Translations under genes and position numbers: made by a program | The notes under the pieces: generated by a model | What the model was told of the DNA's origin: nothing | Database searches by the model: none | What the model saw: the letters and a program-made list of their open reading frames with translations, nothing else | Source: CAZZKF01 sp964654995 | GTDB taxonomy: Bacteria > Pseudomonadota > Alphaproteobacteria > CAZZKF01 | Assembly (NCBI GenBank): GCA_964654995.1 | Contig: CAZZKF010000009.1 | Coordinates: forward strand, 1-51,549 | Length of the DNA: 51,549 nt | Reading direction: 5' to 3' | Part shown: one piece after another, positions 25,877 through 34,118 of the stretch | Numbering within the stretch: position 1 is the first letter of the stretch | Layout of the letters: the number at the start of each line of letters is the position of its first letter

Positions 25877-28249
25877 ATGAACGAGCTATCCGCAGTCGGC
25901 AAAAGCGTTCCGAAAATCGATATCCGCCAGAAGGTCACCGGTCACGCGACCTATGCCGGCGACCTCTATTTCCCGGGCATGTTGTACGGCAAGATCGTGC
26001 GCTGCCTGGAGCATGCGCATGCCCGCGTCCGCAAGCTCGATCTCAGCGAGGCTGCCAAGGTGCCCGGCGTGGTCAAGGTGCTGGGCCCCGATGATGTCAC
26101 CCAGCGGGCATACAACGCCACCGTGCTCGATCTGATGGTGTCGAAGGAAATGGGCGAGCTGCTCGGCGATATCGAGGACCAGCACATTTTCACCAGGCAT
26201 GTGAAGCATCAGGGCGACGCCATCTGCGGCATTATCGCCCGCTCGGAGGAGGCGGCGGAGCGCGCGGCCGAAAAGGTGATCGTCGAATACGAACCGCTGC
26301 CCGTCTATCTGACGGCGCGGGAGTCATCGCAGCCGGATGCCATCCAGTTCACCCCGGAAAAGCCGGGCAACCTGGCCTTCCAGTTGCCTGCCGCCATGTT
26401 CCCCAATCATGAGCTCGGCTGGGGTGACGTCGACGCCGCCTTCGAGGAAGCCGACGTCATCGTCGAAGACACCTTCTATGTGCCCAAGCAGAAACAGTGC
26501 CAGCTGGAGCCGCATGCCTATGTCGCGCTTTATGACGATTCCGGCCGGCTCACCTGCTGGACGTCCACCCAGATGCCCAAGGTCGTCCAGGCCAAGCTGG
26601 CGCGCCTGTTCGAACTGCCGATGTCGCGGATCAAGCTCAACCAGACGGTGATCGGCGGCGGGTTCGGAACCCGGCTGGGCATGATCGGCGAGCCTGCGGC
26701 CTGTGCCATGGCGATGGCCATGCCTGGCCATCACATCAAGATCCAGTACACCCGCGAAGAGGATTGGCTGACCTCGGAAAGCCGCCATCCCGGCGAATAC
26801 TGGATGAAGATCGGCTTCAAGAAGGATGGCACGCCGGTTGCCGTGGACGCCCACTTCACCAATTACAAGGGCGCCTACTACACCCACGGCTCGGGCGCCG
26901 CCTTTACCACCGGCGCCTGGCTGGGCGGCATGTATAAGTGGGGGGCGATGCGCTACAAGGGCGATTCCTACTACACCAATCAGGTCGCATCCGGGGCATT
27001 TCGCGGCTACGGCAACCCGCAGACCAATTTTGTGCTCGAGCAGTTGATCGACCGGGGCTGCAACGAACTTGGCATCGATCCGCTGGAATGGCGCAAGACG
27101 TGGCACAAGGATGTCGGTGACGACGGCTGGTGCCCGGGTGTGCCCTATTTGACCTGTGCGCTCGGCGAGTGCCTGGAGCGCGGCGCCGAACTGTTCGGCT
27201 GGGAAGAAAAGCGCCGCAAGTACGCCCATCAGACCGGCGTCAAGCGCCGTGGCATCGGGGTGGCGGTGATGAATCACACCAGCGGCGCCATGCCGATGCT
27301 GCTCGAACATACGGTGTGCACGGTCAAGCTCAACGAAGACGCCAGCGCCGAGGTGGTGATTGCGTGTTCGGACATGGGACAGGGGGCGCACACGGCATTG
27401 CAGCAGATCGCCGCCGAATCATTGGGACTGCCGATCGAGGACGTGCACCTCAAGACCGGCGATACGGACGATACCGGCTTCGACATCGGGGCACATGCCA
27501 GCCGCACCGTTTATGTCGGCGGACGGTCGATCATGGCCGCCTGCGATGACGCCAAGAGGCAGATTTTCGAACGCGCCTGCAAGCATTTCGAGAAGTTGCA
27601 GATCACCGCCAGGCCCGAGGACCTGGAACTTCTGGACAAGAAGGTCCGGCTCAAAGATAACCCGGACAAATATGTTCCGCTCGAGGTCATCACTTCGGAA
27701 GGCATCTATCACTTCATCAATCCGGAAACCGGCGAGCCGGGCGGCGAACCCGGACAGATCCAGGGTTATGCCAGCTATCTGCCGGCACACAACTCACCGC
27801 CGTTCGGCGCCTGCTTTATCGAGCTCGAGGTCGATACCGAAACCGGCGAGGTGAAGATTCTGGAAGCAGTCAATACCCATGACATCGGTCGCGCCATTCA
27901 TCCGCCGTCGGTTGAAGGACAGATGGAAGGCGGGCTGCAGCAGGGTCTCGGCAACGTCCTGACCGAAGAAATCTATTACAATGAAAACGGCCTGTGCATG
28001 AACAACAGCTTCACCGACTACAAGATGCTCGGGCCGATGGACATGCCGAAGGTGACCAACATTCTGGTCGAAAACCCCGATCCGGAAGGCCCCTATGGCG
28101 CCAAGAGCGTTGGCGAGGCCGGCCTGGTCACGCCGATCGGCGCCACCGCCAATGCGATCTATCACGCCATCGGCATTCAGATCACCCACGGCCCGATCAC
28201 GCCCGAGAAGATCGTCAAGGCGATCAAGGAAAAGGGGCTCGAATTCTGA
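25877..28249 (+). CDS. Molybdenum hydroxylase molybdopterin-binding subunit
   Basis: The 790-residue catalytic subunit of a xanthine-oxidase-family enzyme, which would hydroxylate a carbon centre with water-derived oxygen. Cofactor-contact motifs are GGGFGTRLG (about 257-265), GAFRGYGNPQTNF (about 373-385) and DMGQGAHTALQQIAAE; the catalytic glutamate is E747 in KSVGEAG. ATG 25877 lies six bases after AGGGAGGA; GTG 25874 is an alternative. The substrate cannot be read from sequence; the family includes enzymes for xanthine, nicotine, 4-hydroxybenzoyl-CoA, isoquinoline, aldehydes and others. No XdhC/CoxF-type maturation gene is seen nearby. Confidence 0.93.
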   Translation: MNELSAVGKSVPKIDIRQKVTGHATYAGDLYFPGMLYGKIVRCLEHAHARVRKLDLSEAAKVPGVVKVLGPDDVTQRAYNATVLDLMVSKEMGELLGDIEDQHIFTRHVKHQGDAICGIIARSEEAAERAAEKVIVEYEPLPVYLTARESSQPDAIQFTPEKPGNLAFQLPAAMFPNHELGWGDVDAAFEEADVIVEDTFYVPKQKQCQLEPHAYVALYDDSGRLTCWTSTQMPKVVQAKLARLFELPMSRIKLNQTVIGGGFGTRLGMIGEPAACAMAMAMPGHHIKIQYTREEDWLTSESRHPGEYWMKIGFKKDGTPVAVDAHFTNYKGAYYTHGSGAAFTTGAWLGGMYKWGAMRYKGDSYYTNQVASGAFRGYGNPQTNFVLEQLIDRGCNELGIDPLEWRKTWHKDVGDDGWCPGVPYLTCALGECLERGAELFGWEEKRRKYAHQTGVKRRGIGVAVMNHTSGAMPMLLEHTVCTVKLNEDASAEVVIACSDMGQGAHTALQQIAAESLGLPIEDVHLKTGDTDDTGFDIGAHASRTVYVGGRSIMAACDDAKRQIFERACKHFEKLQITARPEDLELLDKKVRLKDNPDKYVPLEVITSEGIYHFINPETGEPGGEPGQIQGYASYLPAHNSPPFGACFIELEVDTETGEVKILEAVNTHDIGRAIHPPSVEGQMEGGLQQGLGNVLTEEIYYNENGLCMNNSFTDYKMLGPMDMPKVTNILVENPDPEGPYGAKSVGEAGLVTPIGATANAIYHAIGIQITHGPITPEKIVKAIKEKGLEF

Positions 28250-28317
28250 CGCTGTCGGCCGGCAACTGACACGCAGGCGCCCGCGCGCCGGTCTTCGGCG
28301 CCGATGGCCGGCTGTGC

Positions 28318-28944
28318 CTATTTCATGTAGGGCAGCACCAGCTTGATCAGCCTGGCGACCGAGGTGACCCCGAATTTCTCGCGGATGCTGGCCCGGTGCA
28401 CGTCCACGGTCTTGCTCGAGATGCCGAGCTCGTGGCCGATCACCTTGCTCGACTTGCCTTCGACGACGCGCTCGAGAACCGAGCGTTCACGCGGTGAAAG
28501 CTGGGCCAGCTTGTGCTCGACCGCAAGCCGCACCTGATGTTCCTTGAAGCGCTCGACGCCATGGCGCAGCGCCGCCTGGATGGTTTCCAGAACGCTTTGC
28601 GGATTGTACGGCTTCTGGATGAAGTCGAAGGCCCCCTTCTTCATCGCCCGCACCGACATCGGCACGTCACCATGGCCGCTGATGAAGATGATCGGCAACG
28701 GCGCGCCCTTGTCGTTGAGGCGTTCCTGAAGCTCGAATCCGCCGACCCGCGGCATCCGCACATCGAGTACCAGGCAGCCCGGACGGTCGGCCGTGTAGCT
28801 GTCGAGGAATTCGTCGGCACTGGCGAAGGCGCGGGCCTTCAGCTCCACCGATTCCACCAGCCACAGCAGCGATGACCGCATGGCATCGTCGTCCTCGACG
28901 ATATAGACAATGGCGTCGTCCAGGGTCTCGCCCGCGTCCATCAT
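28318..28944 (-). CDS. FixJ/NarL-type response regulator
   Basis: A 208-residue two-component regulator. The receiver domain (about 10-125) has the acidic pocket at E17-D20, the phosphoacceptor D61 in LDVRMP and K111 in FIQKPY. A LuxR-type HTH domain spans about 140-205 (LSPRERSVLERVVEGKSSK, then ISSKTVDVHRASIREKFG). The overall type matches FixJ, StyR and TodT, activators that often control aromatic or hydrocarbon catabolism. ATG 28944 overlaps the kinase stop as ATGA. It faces the hydroxylase genes convergently and is the best candidate to bind elements A, B and C. Confidence 0.92.
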   Translation of the reverse strand: MMDAGETLDDAIVYIVEDDDAMRSSLLWLVESVELKARAFASADEFLDSYTADRPGCLVLDVRMPRVGGFELQERLNDKGAPLPIIFISGHGDVPMSVRAMKKGAFDFIQKPYNPQSVLETIQAALRHGVERFKEHQVRLAVEHKLAQLSPRERSVLERVVEGKSSKVIGHELGISSKTVDVHRASIREKFGVTSVARLIKLVLPYMK

Positions 28945-30482
28945 GACCGTGTTCCGGCTGGCAAGGTGAAATGAAAAGTGGTGCCCCGATCCGGATCGGA
29001 TTCGCACCACAATCGGCCATCGTGAGAATCGACGATGGAGCGGCACAGCGACAAACCGATGCCCAGGCCTTCCGCCTTGGTGGTGAAGAAAGCATCGAAA
29101 AGTTTCTCCTGGTCGAGCCCTTGCAGGCCCGGGCCCTGATCCTCGACGCTGACCCGGACCACCCCGTCCGCCGGCGGCTCGGTGCGGATCGTCAGCATGC
29201 GGCCGTTGCTGCGCGGACCAGCCATTGCCTCGATACCGTTGATCGCCAGGTTGAGGATCACCTGCTCGATCAGGATATGGTCGCAGACCGCCGGCACCGG
29301 GGAGTCGGAGGAGCCGTATTTCACGGTCACGCCGGCGTCCTCTGCCCGGATCTCGATAAACGGCGAGATTCCCTCGATCAGTTCGTTGATGTCGGCGACC
29401 GTGCGCTGGTAGCTGGAGCGCCCGAGAAAGCTGCGCAGGGTATGGATCACCTTGCCGGCATGTTCCGCCTGGCTCTGGGCCGCCTCGAGGGCGGCGAGAA
29501 TTTCCTCGCGGCTCGAGCGACCGGACCTCAGGCGCTGAATGCAGCCGCCCAGATAGTTGACAACGGAAGCGAACGGCTGGTTGAGCTCATGGGCGATCGC
29601 GGTGGCCATTTCTCCCATGGTGGACAGCCGCATCATGTGCTGCAACTGGCGTTCGCGCTGCTGGGCGATGGCTTCCGCTTGCAGCCGTTCGGTGACATCC
29701 CGGAAGTTCACCAGAATGCCCTGAACGTTGGGGTCGTGCTGGAGGTTCTTGTATGACCCTTCATGCGCCCGCCAGGTGCCGTCGCGGTGGCGGATGCGAT
29801 AGGACAGCGGCCGCACCGTCTCGTCGCCGTGTTTCAGCTCCCGAAACAGCTTGCGGATCCGCCGCGCGTCCTTGGGGTCGAGAAAATCGAAGGCGTTCCT
29901 GCCGGTCGCCAGCCGTTCATGATAGCCCAGCACCTTGTGGGTTGACGGGCCGAGATAGCGGATCTCGCCGTCCGGGCCGAGGATGGCGATGCCGTCAGAG
30001 GCGTTTTCGATCAGCTTGCGGTAGTAGGATTCGCGCCGCACCAGCTCGTTTTCCGCCGCCTTGCGCTTGGTGATGTCGCGCACCAGCGCCAGGATGCGGG
30101 TCTGGCCGTCGATTTCGATGCTCTTGAGATTGACCTCGACCGGATATTCGTGGCCGTTGGGATAGCGGAACACCCATTCGAAGATGATCGGGCCTTCGCG
30201 CACGGCGGTGTGAATCTTCCTGAGCGCGCTGGCGGCGCTGTAGGCTTCGTCACGTCCGCTGATGTCGCCCACCGTCAGCCGACAAAGCTCGGCCGTGGTA
30301 AAGCCGGTCATCTGGGCCGCCTTCTGGTTGACCTTCAGGATCGCACCCGACTCGCAGTCGTGAATGAAGATGCCTTCGTTGGCGTTCTCGAAGACCACCT
30401 GATAATCGCTCGGTGGCTCCGGCGCCGCCGCTTCGGGTGGTCGCAGTGCCACCTCGCCAAACGGTTTGAGAACTTTCGACAT
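28941..30482 (-). CDS. Soluble double-PAS sensor histidine kinase
   Basis: A 513-residue kinase with no membrane segment or signal peptide, so it should sense a cytoplasmic cue. Two PAS domains are visible (about 25-140 and 150-268), the first ending LALVRDITKRK and the second ILVNFRDVTERL, then the phosphoacceptor helix with H298 in AIAHELNQPFASVVNYLGG and a HATPase domain with NLAINGIEAM, DQGPGL and GLGIGLSLCRSIVDSH. It resembles FixL/StyS C-terminal parts. ATG 30482 is preferred over a TTG 39 bases upstream. The stop overlaps the regulator start, so the pair is coupled. No haem-type histidine assignment is attempted. Confidence 0.9.
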   Translation of the reverse strand: MSKVLKPFGEVALRPPEAAAPEPPSDYQVVFENANEGIFIHDCESGAILKVNQKAAQMTGFTTAELCRLTVGDISGRDEAYSAASALRKIHTAVREGPIIFEWVFRYPNGHEYPVEVNLKSIEIDGQTRILALVRDITKRKAAENELVRRESYYRKLIENASDGIAILGPDGEIRYLGPSTHKVLGYHERLATGRNAFDFLDPKDARRIRKLFRELKHGDETVRPLSYRIRHRDGTWRAHEGSYKNLQHDPNVQGILVNFRDVTERLQAEAIAQQRERQLQHMMRLSTMGEMATAIAHELNQPFASVVNYLGGCIQRLRSGRSSREEILAALEAAQSQAEHAGKVIHTLRSFLGRSSYQRTVADINELIEGISPFIEIRAEDAGVTVKYGSSDSPVPAVCDHILIEQVILNLAINGIEAMAGPRSNGRMLTIRTEPPADGVVRVSVEDQGPGLQGLDQEKLFDAFFTTKAEGLGIGLSLCRSIVDSHDGRLWCESDPDRGTTFHFTLPAGTRS

Positions 30483-30591
30483 GCGCAGATGTTCCGCCTT
30501 CTTTGCTCGATCATAGCGCAAAATCCCGTACCCGGCCTAGGGCTTCCCGGCGGCTTGATGCGCTCGCTCGCCGCCCTCTTAGTTAAAGTTA

Positions 30592-30622
30592 TGTACCCTG
30601 TTAGGAAGGAAACCCAATTTAC
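30592..30622 (+). promoter_or_regulatory. Shared regulatory element, copy C
   Basis: TGTA-N6-TAGG (30592-30605), eight bases, then CCAATTTAC (30614-30622). It lies between the divergent kinase gene and the FAD-subunit gene, 157 bases ahead of the latter. The left half-site is weaker than in copies A and B, while TAGG and CCAATTTAC are identical in all three. It might also affect the kinase promoter. Confidence 0.68.
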
Positions 30623-30778
30623 ACTGCTGCTGCCGCTGCCTAGCGTAAAACAGGCCAGAGTCTGAAGGCGCAAAGCGCTTGCCTTGCCGGCCGGAGCCGT
30701 TGAAAGCCCGGGCCGAGGCGTGTGTCAGGCGTTTCTTCGGGTTTTCGTTCACTTGTCGCCGGAAAGGAAGGTGCCATC

Positions 30779-31675
30779 ATGAGCAGCCGTATTCTGCCGG
30801 AATTCGATCTCCTGGTTCCGCAAAGCCTGGACGAGGCCAAGGACATGCTGGCCCGATGCGGCGAACAGGTGACAGTCATGGCCGGCGGCACCGACGTGCT
30901 GGTCGGGCTCAAGGACAGTCTGCGTACCGAGCATGTGCTGGCGCTCTCGGAAGTTCCGGGCCTTGATTACATCGAATACGACCCGGAACAGGGGCTGCGC
31001 ATCGGTGCGCTGACCAATCTGGTGAGCGTGCTCGGCTCGCCGGTGATCAAGGGCAAATATCCGGCGCTGTGGGAATCGGCCTATGTTCACGGCACGCCGC
31101 AGACCCGCGAATATGCGACCGTGGTCGGCAATATTCTGCGCGGTTCACCGGCCGGCGACTGTTCCTGCGCGGTTCTGGCGCTGGGCGGCACGGTCGTCTT
31201 TGAGAGCGTCGACGGCCGGCGTGAAGTGGATATTGACGACATCTGGGTCGATTACGGCGTGATCGACCGGCGCCCCAACGAGATTGCCATCGAGGTGCGG
31301 CTGCCGGCGCTCGAGGACGGCACCTATTCGACCTTCGCGCGGCTCACCCGGACCTACGAGGATCTGGCCAAGCTCAACGCTGCCGTGCGCATCGATCTCG
31401 ATGGCGAGGTCTGCCGCGATGCCCGCCTCGCCATCGGCTGCGTCGGTCCGACCCTGCGCCGGCTGCCCGCTGCCGAAGCCCTGTTGCGCGGCAGCCGGCT
31501 CTCGGACGCGGTGCTGGACGAGATCCGGGCCGAGGTTCGCGACGAGGTCGATCCGATCGATGACGTGCGTTCGACCGCCGAATACCGCCGTGACGTCTCC
31601 GGCCCGTTCATTTGCCGTCTGCTGCGCCGCATCCGTGCCGAGGCCGGGCTCGAGGGCGAGCTTTCCGTCGTCTGA
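30779..31675 (+). CDS. Molybdenum hydroxylase FAD-binding subunit
   Basis: Medium subunit of the same enzyme type, about 298 residues with the vanillyl-alcohol-oxidase-like FAD domain. FAD pyrophosphate motifs are VMAGGTDVLV (33-42) and TVVGNILRGSPAGDCS (114-129), followed by the CO-dehydrogenase flavoprotein C-terminal domain (about 180-285). No insert for an extra [4Fe-4S] cluster, as in 4-hydroxybenzoyl-CoA reductase, is seen. ATG 30779 follows GGAAAGGAAGG. It is separated from the other two subunit genes by the two-component pair but carries its own copy of the shared element, which argues that all three subunits are co-expressed. Confidence 0.92.
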   Translation: MSSRILPEFDLLVPQSLDEAKDMLARCGEQVTVMAGGTDVLVGLKDSLRTEHVLALSEVPGLDYIEYDPEQGLRIGALTNLVSVLGSPVIKGKYPALWESAYVHGTPQTREYATVVGNILRGSPAGDCSCAVLALGGTVVFESVDGRREVDIDDIWVDYGVIDRRPNEIAIEVRLPALEDGTYSTFARLTRTYEDLAKLNAAVRIDLDGEVCRDARLAIGCVGPTLRRLPAAEALLRGSRLSDAVLDEIRAEVRDEVDPIDDVRSTAEYRRDVSGPFICRLLRRIRAEAGLEGELSVV

Positions 31676-31686
31676 GCGGGCTTCCG

Positions 31687-33126
31687 TCAGGCGCAGCACG
31701 ACAGCTTGGCAACGTCCTTGTCGAACGTCTGGGCCGCCAGTTTCAGCCCTTCGACGGTGGTGAGATAGGGAAAGATCGTCTCTGCCAGATCGCGCACGCT
31801 CAGCCCGCCGCGTATGGCGAGCACCGCCGCACCGATGGAATCGGCCCCTTCGGGCGCCAGAATATGGGCGCCAAGCAGGCGGTCGCTCGCGGCGTCTGCC
31901 ACCAGCTTGATCAACCCCCGGGTATCGCGGGCTGCCAGCGCCCGCGGAACATAGTCGAGCGGCAGCACCGCAGTTCGCACCACCGTCCCTTCGGCCCGTG
32001 CCTCGGCCTCGGTGAGGCCGACGCTGGCGACCTGCGGATCGGTGAACACCACTGACGGCATGGCGCTCGCGTCATAACGCAGGCGGTCCCCCAGCAGTGC
32101 GTTGCGGGCGGCGATGCGGGCACCATAGGCGGCCATGTAGACGAACTGGTCGCGCCCGGTGACATCGCCGGCGGCATAGACGTGCTCGTGCGTCGTGCGC
32201 ATGTGCTCATCGACCTCGATGCCGCCGGATGAGTTGCAGGCAATGTTCATGTCATCGAGCCCCAGCCCTTCGCTGTTGGGGCGCCGCCCGGTGGCGATCA
32301 GGATGTGCTCGGCCTCGAGGGTGCGGGCGCGGCCCGCGTCGCGGACGTCGAGGGCGATACCGTCCTCGGTTCGGCGAATGCCGCAGTAGGTGAGCCCCTC
32401 GCAGATGTCGATACCTTCGTCGCGCAAGTAACGGGTGAGCGCGGCGCCGATTTCCGGCTCGGCCCTGGGCAGCAGGCGGCTGCGCATGACCAGTGTGACC
32501 GCAGTGCCGGCGCGGGCGAACATCTGGGCCAGCTCGGCGCCGATATAGCCGCCGCCCATGACGATCAGGGATCGGGGCTGGCGCGGCAGGCTCAGCGCCT
32601 CGGTACTGGTGAGATAGGGAACCTCTTCCAGCCCCGGTATTGCCGGCACTGCCGGCCGGGCGCCGGTGGCAATGATGATGCGCCGCGCCGTCAATTTGCG
32701 ACCCTCCACCTCGATGCCGCCAGGGGTCAGCCGAGCGCGGCCGTCGAGATAGGTGATCGCCTCGTACTGGGGCAGCAGATCGGCATATTTGCTTTGACGC
32801 AAAGCGCCGACCAGTTCGTCCTTTTGAGCGATGAGCTTGCCCCAGTCCGCGAGCCGGGCGTCCGCCTCGATGCCGGCAAAGCGCGGTGCGCGGCGCGCCT
32901 GATGCAGGGTCTCGGTCGCCCGGATCAGGGTTTTCGAGGGCACGCAGCCGATGTTCACGCAGGTGCCGCCCAGGGTGCCGTGGCCGACCAGCGCCACCCG
33001 GGCACCCAGATCGGCTCCCGTGATGGCGGCCGAAAATCCGGCCGAACCGGCGCCGATCACCACCAGATCGAAGGGGCTGTTCGCTGTCGCCGCCCCGTCG
33101 AGATTCTGCTCGCCCTGAGCCCTCAT
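31687..33126 (-). CDS. merA: Mercuric reductase
   Basis: Flavoprotein disulfide reductase that reduces Hg2+ to volatile Hg0 with NADPH in the cytoplasm. FAD motif VVIGAGSAGFSAA is at about 22-34, the redox pair C56/C61 in GGTCVNIGCVPSK, and the C-terminal mercury-binding pair C477-C478 in LSCCA is diagnostic and separates it from lipoamide dehydrogenase. At 479 residues it lacks the N-terminal metal-binding NmerA domain found in some MerA. It is last in the merT-merP-merA operon and convergent with the FAD-subunit gene, with only 11 bases between stops. Confidence 0.93.
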   Translation of the reverse strand: MRAQGEQNLDGAATANSPFDLVVIGAGSAGFSAAITGADLGARVALVGHGTLGGTCVNIGCVPSKTLIRATETLHQARRAPRFAGIEADARLADWGKLIAQKDELVGALRQSKYADLLPQYEAITYLDGRARLTPGGIEVEGRKLTARRIIIATGARPAVPAIPGLEEVPYLTSTEALSLPRQPRSLIVMGGGYIGAELAQMFARAGTAVTLVMRSRLLPRAEPEIGAALTRYLRDEGIDICEGLTYCGIRRTEDGIALDVRDAGRARTLEAEHILIATGRRPNSEGLGLDDMNIACNSSGGIEVDEHMRTTHEHVYAAGDVTGRDQFVYMAAYGARIAARNALLGDRLRYDASAMPSVVFTDPQVASVGLTEAEARAEGTVVRTAVLPLDYVPRALAARDTRGLIKLVADAASDRLLGAHILAPEGADSIGAAVLAIRGGLSVRDLAETIFPYLTTVEGLKLAAQTFDKDVAKLSCCA

Positions 33127-33169
33127 GTTCGCTCCATGGTCAAGACCGCCGGCTGCCGGCGGATGTGCC

Positions 33170-33481
33170 CTACCGGCTCGCGGCGGCCGGCAGCAGGGAT
33201 GACGGATAGCCGGCCCGGGTCGTTGCTTCCGTCAAGTCCTCGAGCGTTGCCAGTTCATCATCGAAGGTGACGACCGCGGTCTTTTCCTTGTACGAGACGG
33301 TGGCCGTTTTCACGCCTTTGACCCGCTCCAGCGCCTTGCGCACCGTGTACGGGCAGGCGGCACAGGTCATTTTCTCGACTTTCAGGGTCACCGTCCGCTC
33401 GACCGCGCCGGCCGGGCCGAGAAAAACCGCGAAGACGGCGATCAGGGTGGCCAGGGTGGTTGCGATCCGTAATCTGTTCAT
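33170..33481 (-). CDS. merP: Periplasmic mercury-binding protein
   Basis: A 103-residue exported heavy-metal-associated (HMA) domain protein. A signal peptide covers about 1-26 (ending GPAGA), and the metal-binding cysteines are C40 and C43 in KMTCAACPYTV. It hands Hg2+ to MerT. ATG 33481 begins the signal peptide; the upstream in-frame extension overlaps the gap to merT and is not expected to be translated. It sits 26 bases after merT and 43 bases before merA. Confidence 0.92.
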   Translation of the reverse strand: MNRLRIATTLATLIAVFAVFLGPAGAVERTVTLKVEKMTCAACPYTVRKALERVKGVKTATVSYKEKTAVVTFDDELATLEDLTEATTRAGYPSSLLPAAASR

Positions 33482-33507
33482 CGGATGGGTCTCCATGAAG
33501 ACAGGCC

Positions 33508-33966
33508 TTACAGAAGAATCGGGGCCCAGAGCGGCAAAGAGAGGGTCAGCGCGATCAGCACCGTGGCACTCCACAAGACGATCTTGACGATCCGATGGGA
33601 AGGGGGTGTGCCGCAGGTGCGCCCGTCCGCACGAGCCGCTCTCGGGCGGATGTACACCATCCAGAACCCGGCGGCCAGAAAGGCGAGCGCGATGCCGATG
33701 AACACCGGCTGATAGGGCGCCAGCGCGGTAAGCTGCGTCATCCAGGCGCCACCGATGCCGAGCCCCACGAGAGCCAGCGGCAGGATGCAGCAGGATGATG
33801 CCAGAACGGCGCTGACCGCGCCGCCGGTGGCAAACAGACTGCTGGCGGCGCCTTCGTCCCTGAGCCCCGCGTGTGGCTCGGCCCCGTCGTTCTCAACTCC
33901 GTGGGGTGACTCGGCCGCGGCATCAAGCGCCGAAACCGGCGGTTCCGTCGGCGGGTTGGGGTTCAT
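33508..33966 (-). CDS. merT: Mercuric ion transport protein
   Basis: A 152-residue inner-membrane Hg2+ importer with three predicted helices (about 46-74, 86-106 and 127-150). The vicinal pair C59-C60 in SSCCILPL in helix 1 is the key MerT feature. Classical MerT has two cysteines in the loop between helices 2 and 3; only C118 is seen here. The protein also has an unusual acidic, proline- and alanine-rich N-terminal tail of about 40 residues, so the true start could be further in. First gene of the mer operon, divergent from merR. Confidence 0.9.
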   Translation of the reverse strand: MNPNPPTEPPVSALDAAAESPHGVENDGAEPHAGLRDEGAASSLFATGGAVSAVLASSCCILPLALVGLGIGGAWMTQLTALAPYQPVFIGIALAFLAAGFWMVYIRPRAARADGRTCGTPPSHRIVKIVLWSATVLIALTLSLPLWAPILL

Positions 33967-34073
33967 CGTCTTTCACTCTTTCCATGTTCACGCCTCGGGA
34001 AACCGGGCAGCCGAAAGGCAACAGCAGTCCATGCACCCCTTTCCCGACTCGTTTCAGTCTGCTACGGTGGGGT

Positions 34074-34094
34074 CTGTAGGAACTACAGGGTCAA
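34074..34094 (-). promoter_or_regulatory. mer operator and -35 box
   Basis: On the minus strand TTGACC (34094-34089) is followed at once by the dyad CTGTAG-TTC-CTACAG (34088-34074), the arrangement of MerR-controlled promoters in which the operator lies within a stretched -35/-10 spacer. A clear -10 hexamer is not obvious. It lies 108 bases before merT and 25 bases before merR, so it probably serves both directions. Confidence 0.75.
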
Positions 34095-34118
34095 GCACTT
34101 TCGTGCGGGAGATGGCGG

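Noticed and set aside
31687..33126. Dihydrolipoamide dehydrogenase as an alternative for the flavoprotein
   Set aside because: The C-terminal Cys-Cys pair and the merT-merP-merR context identify mercuric reductase.
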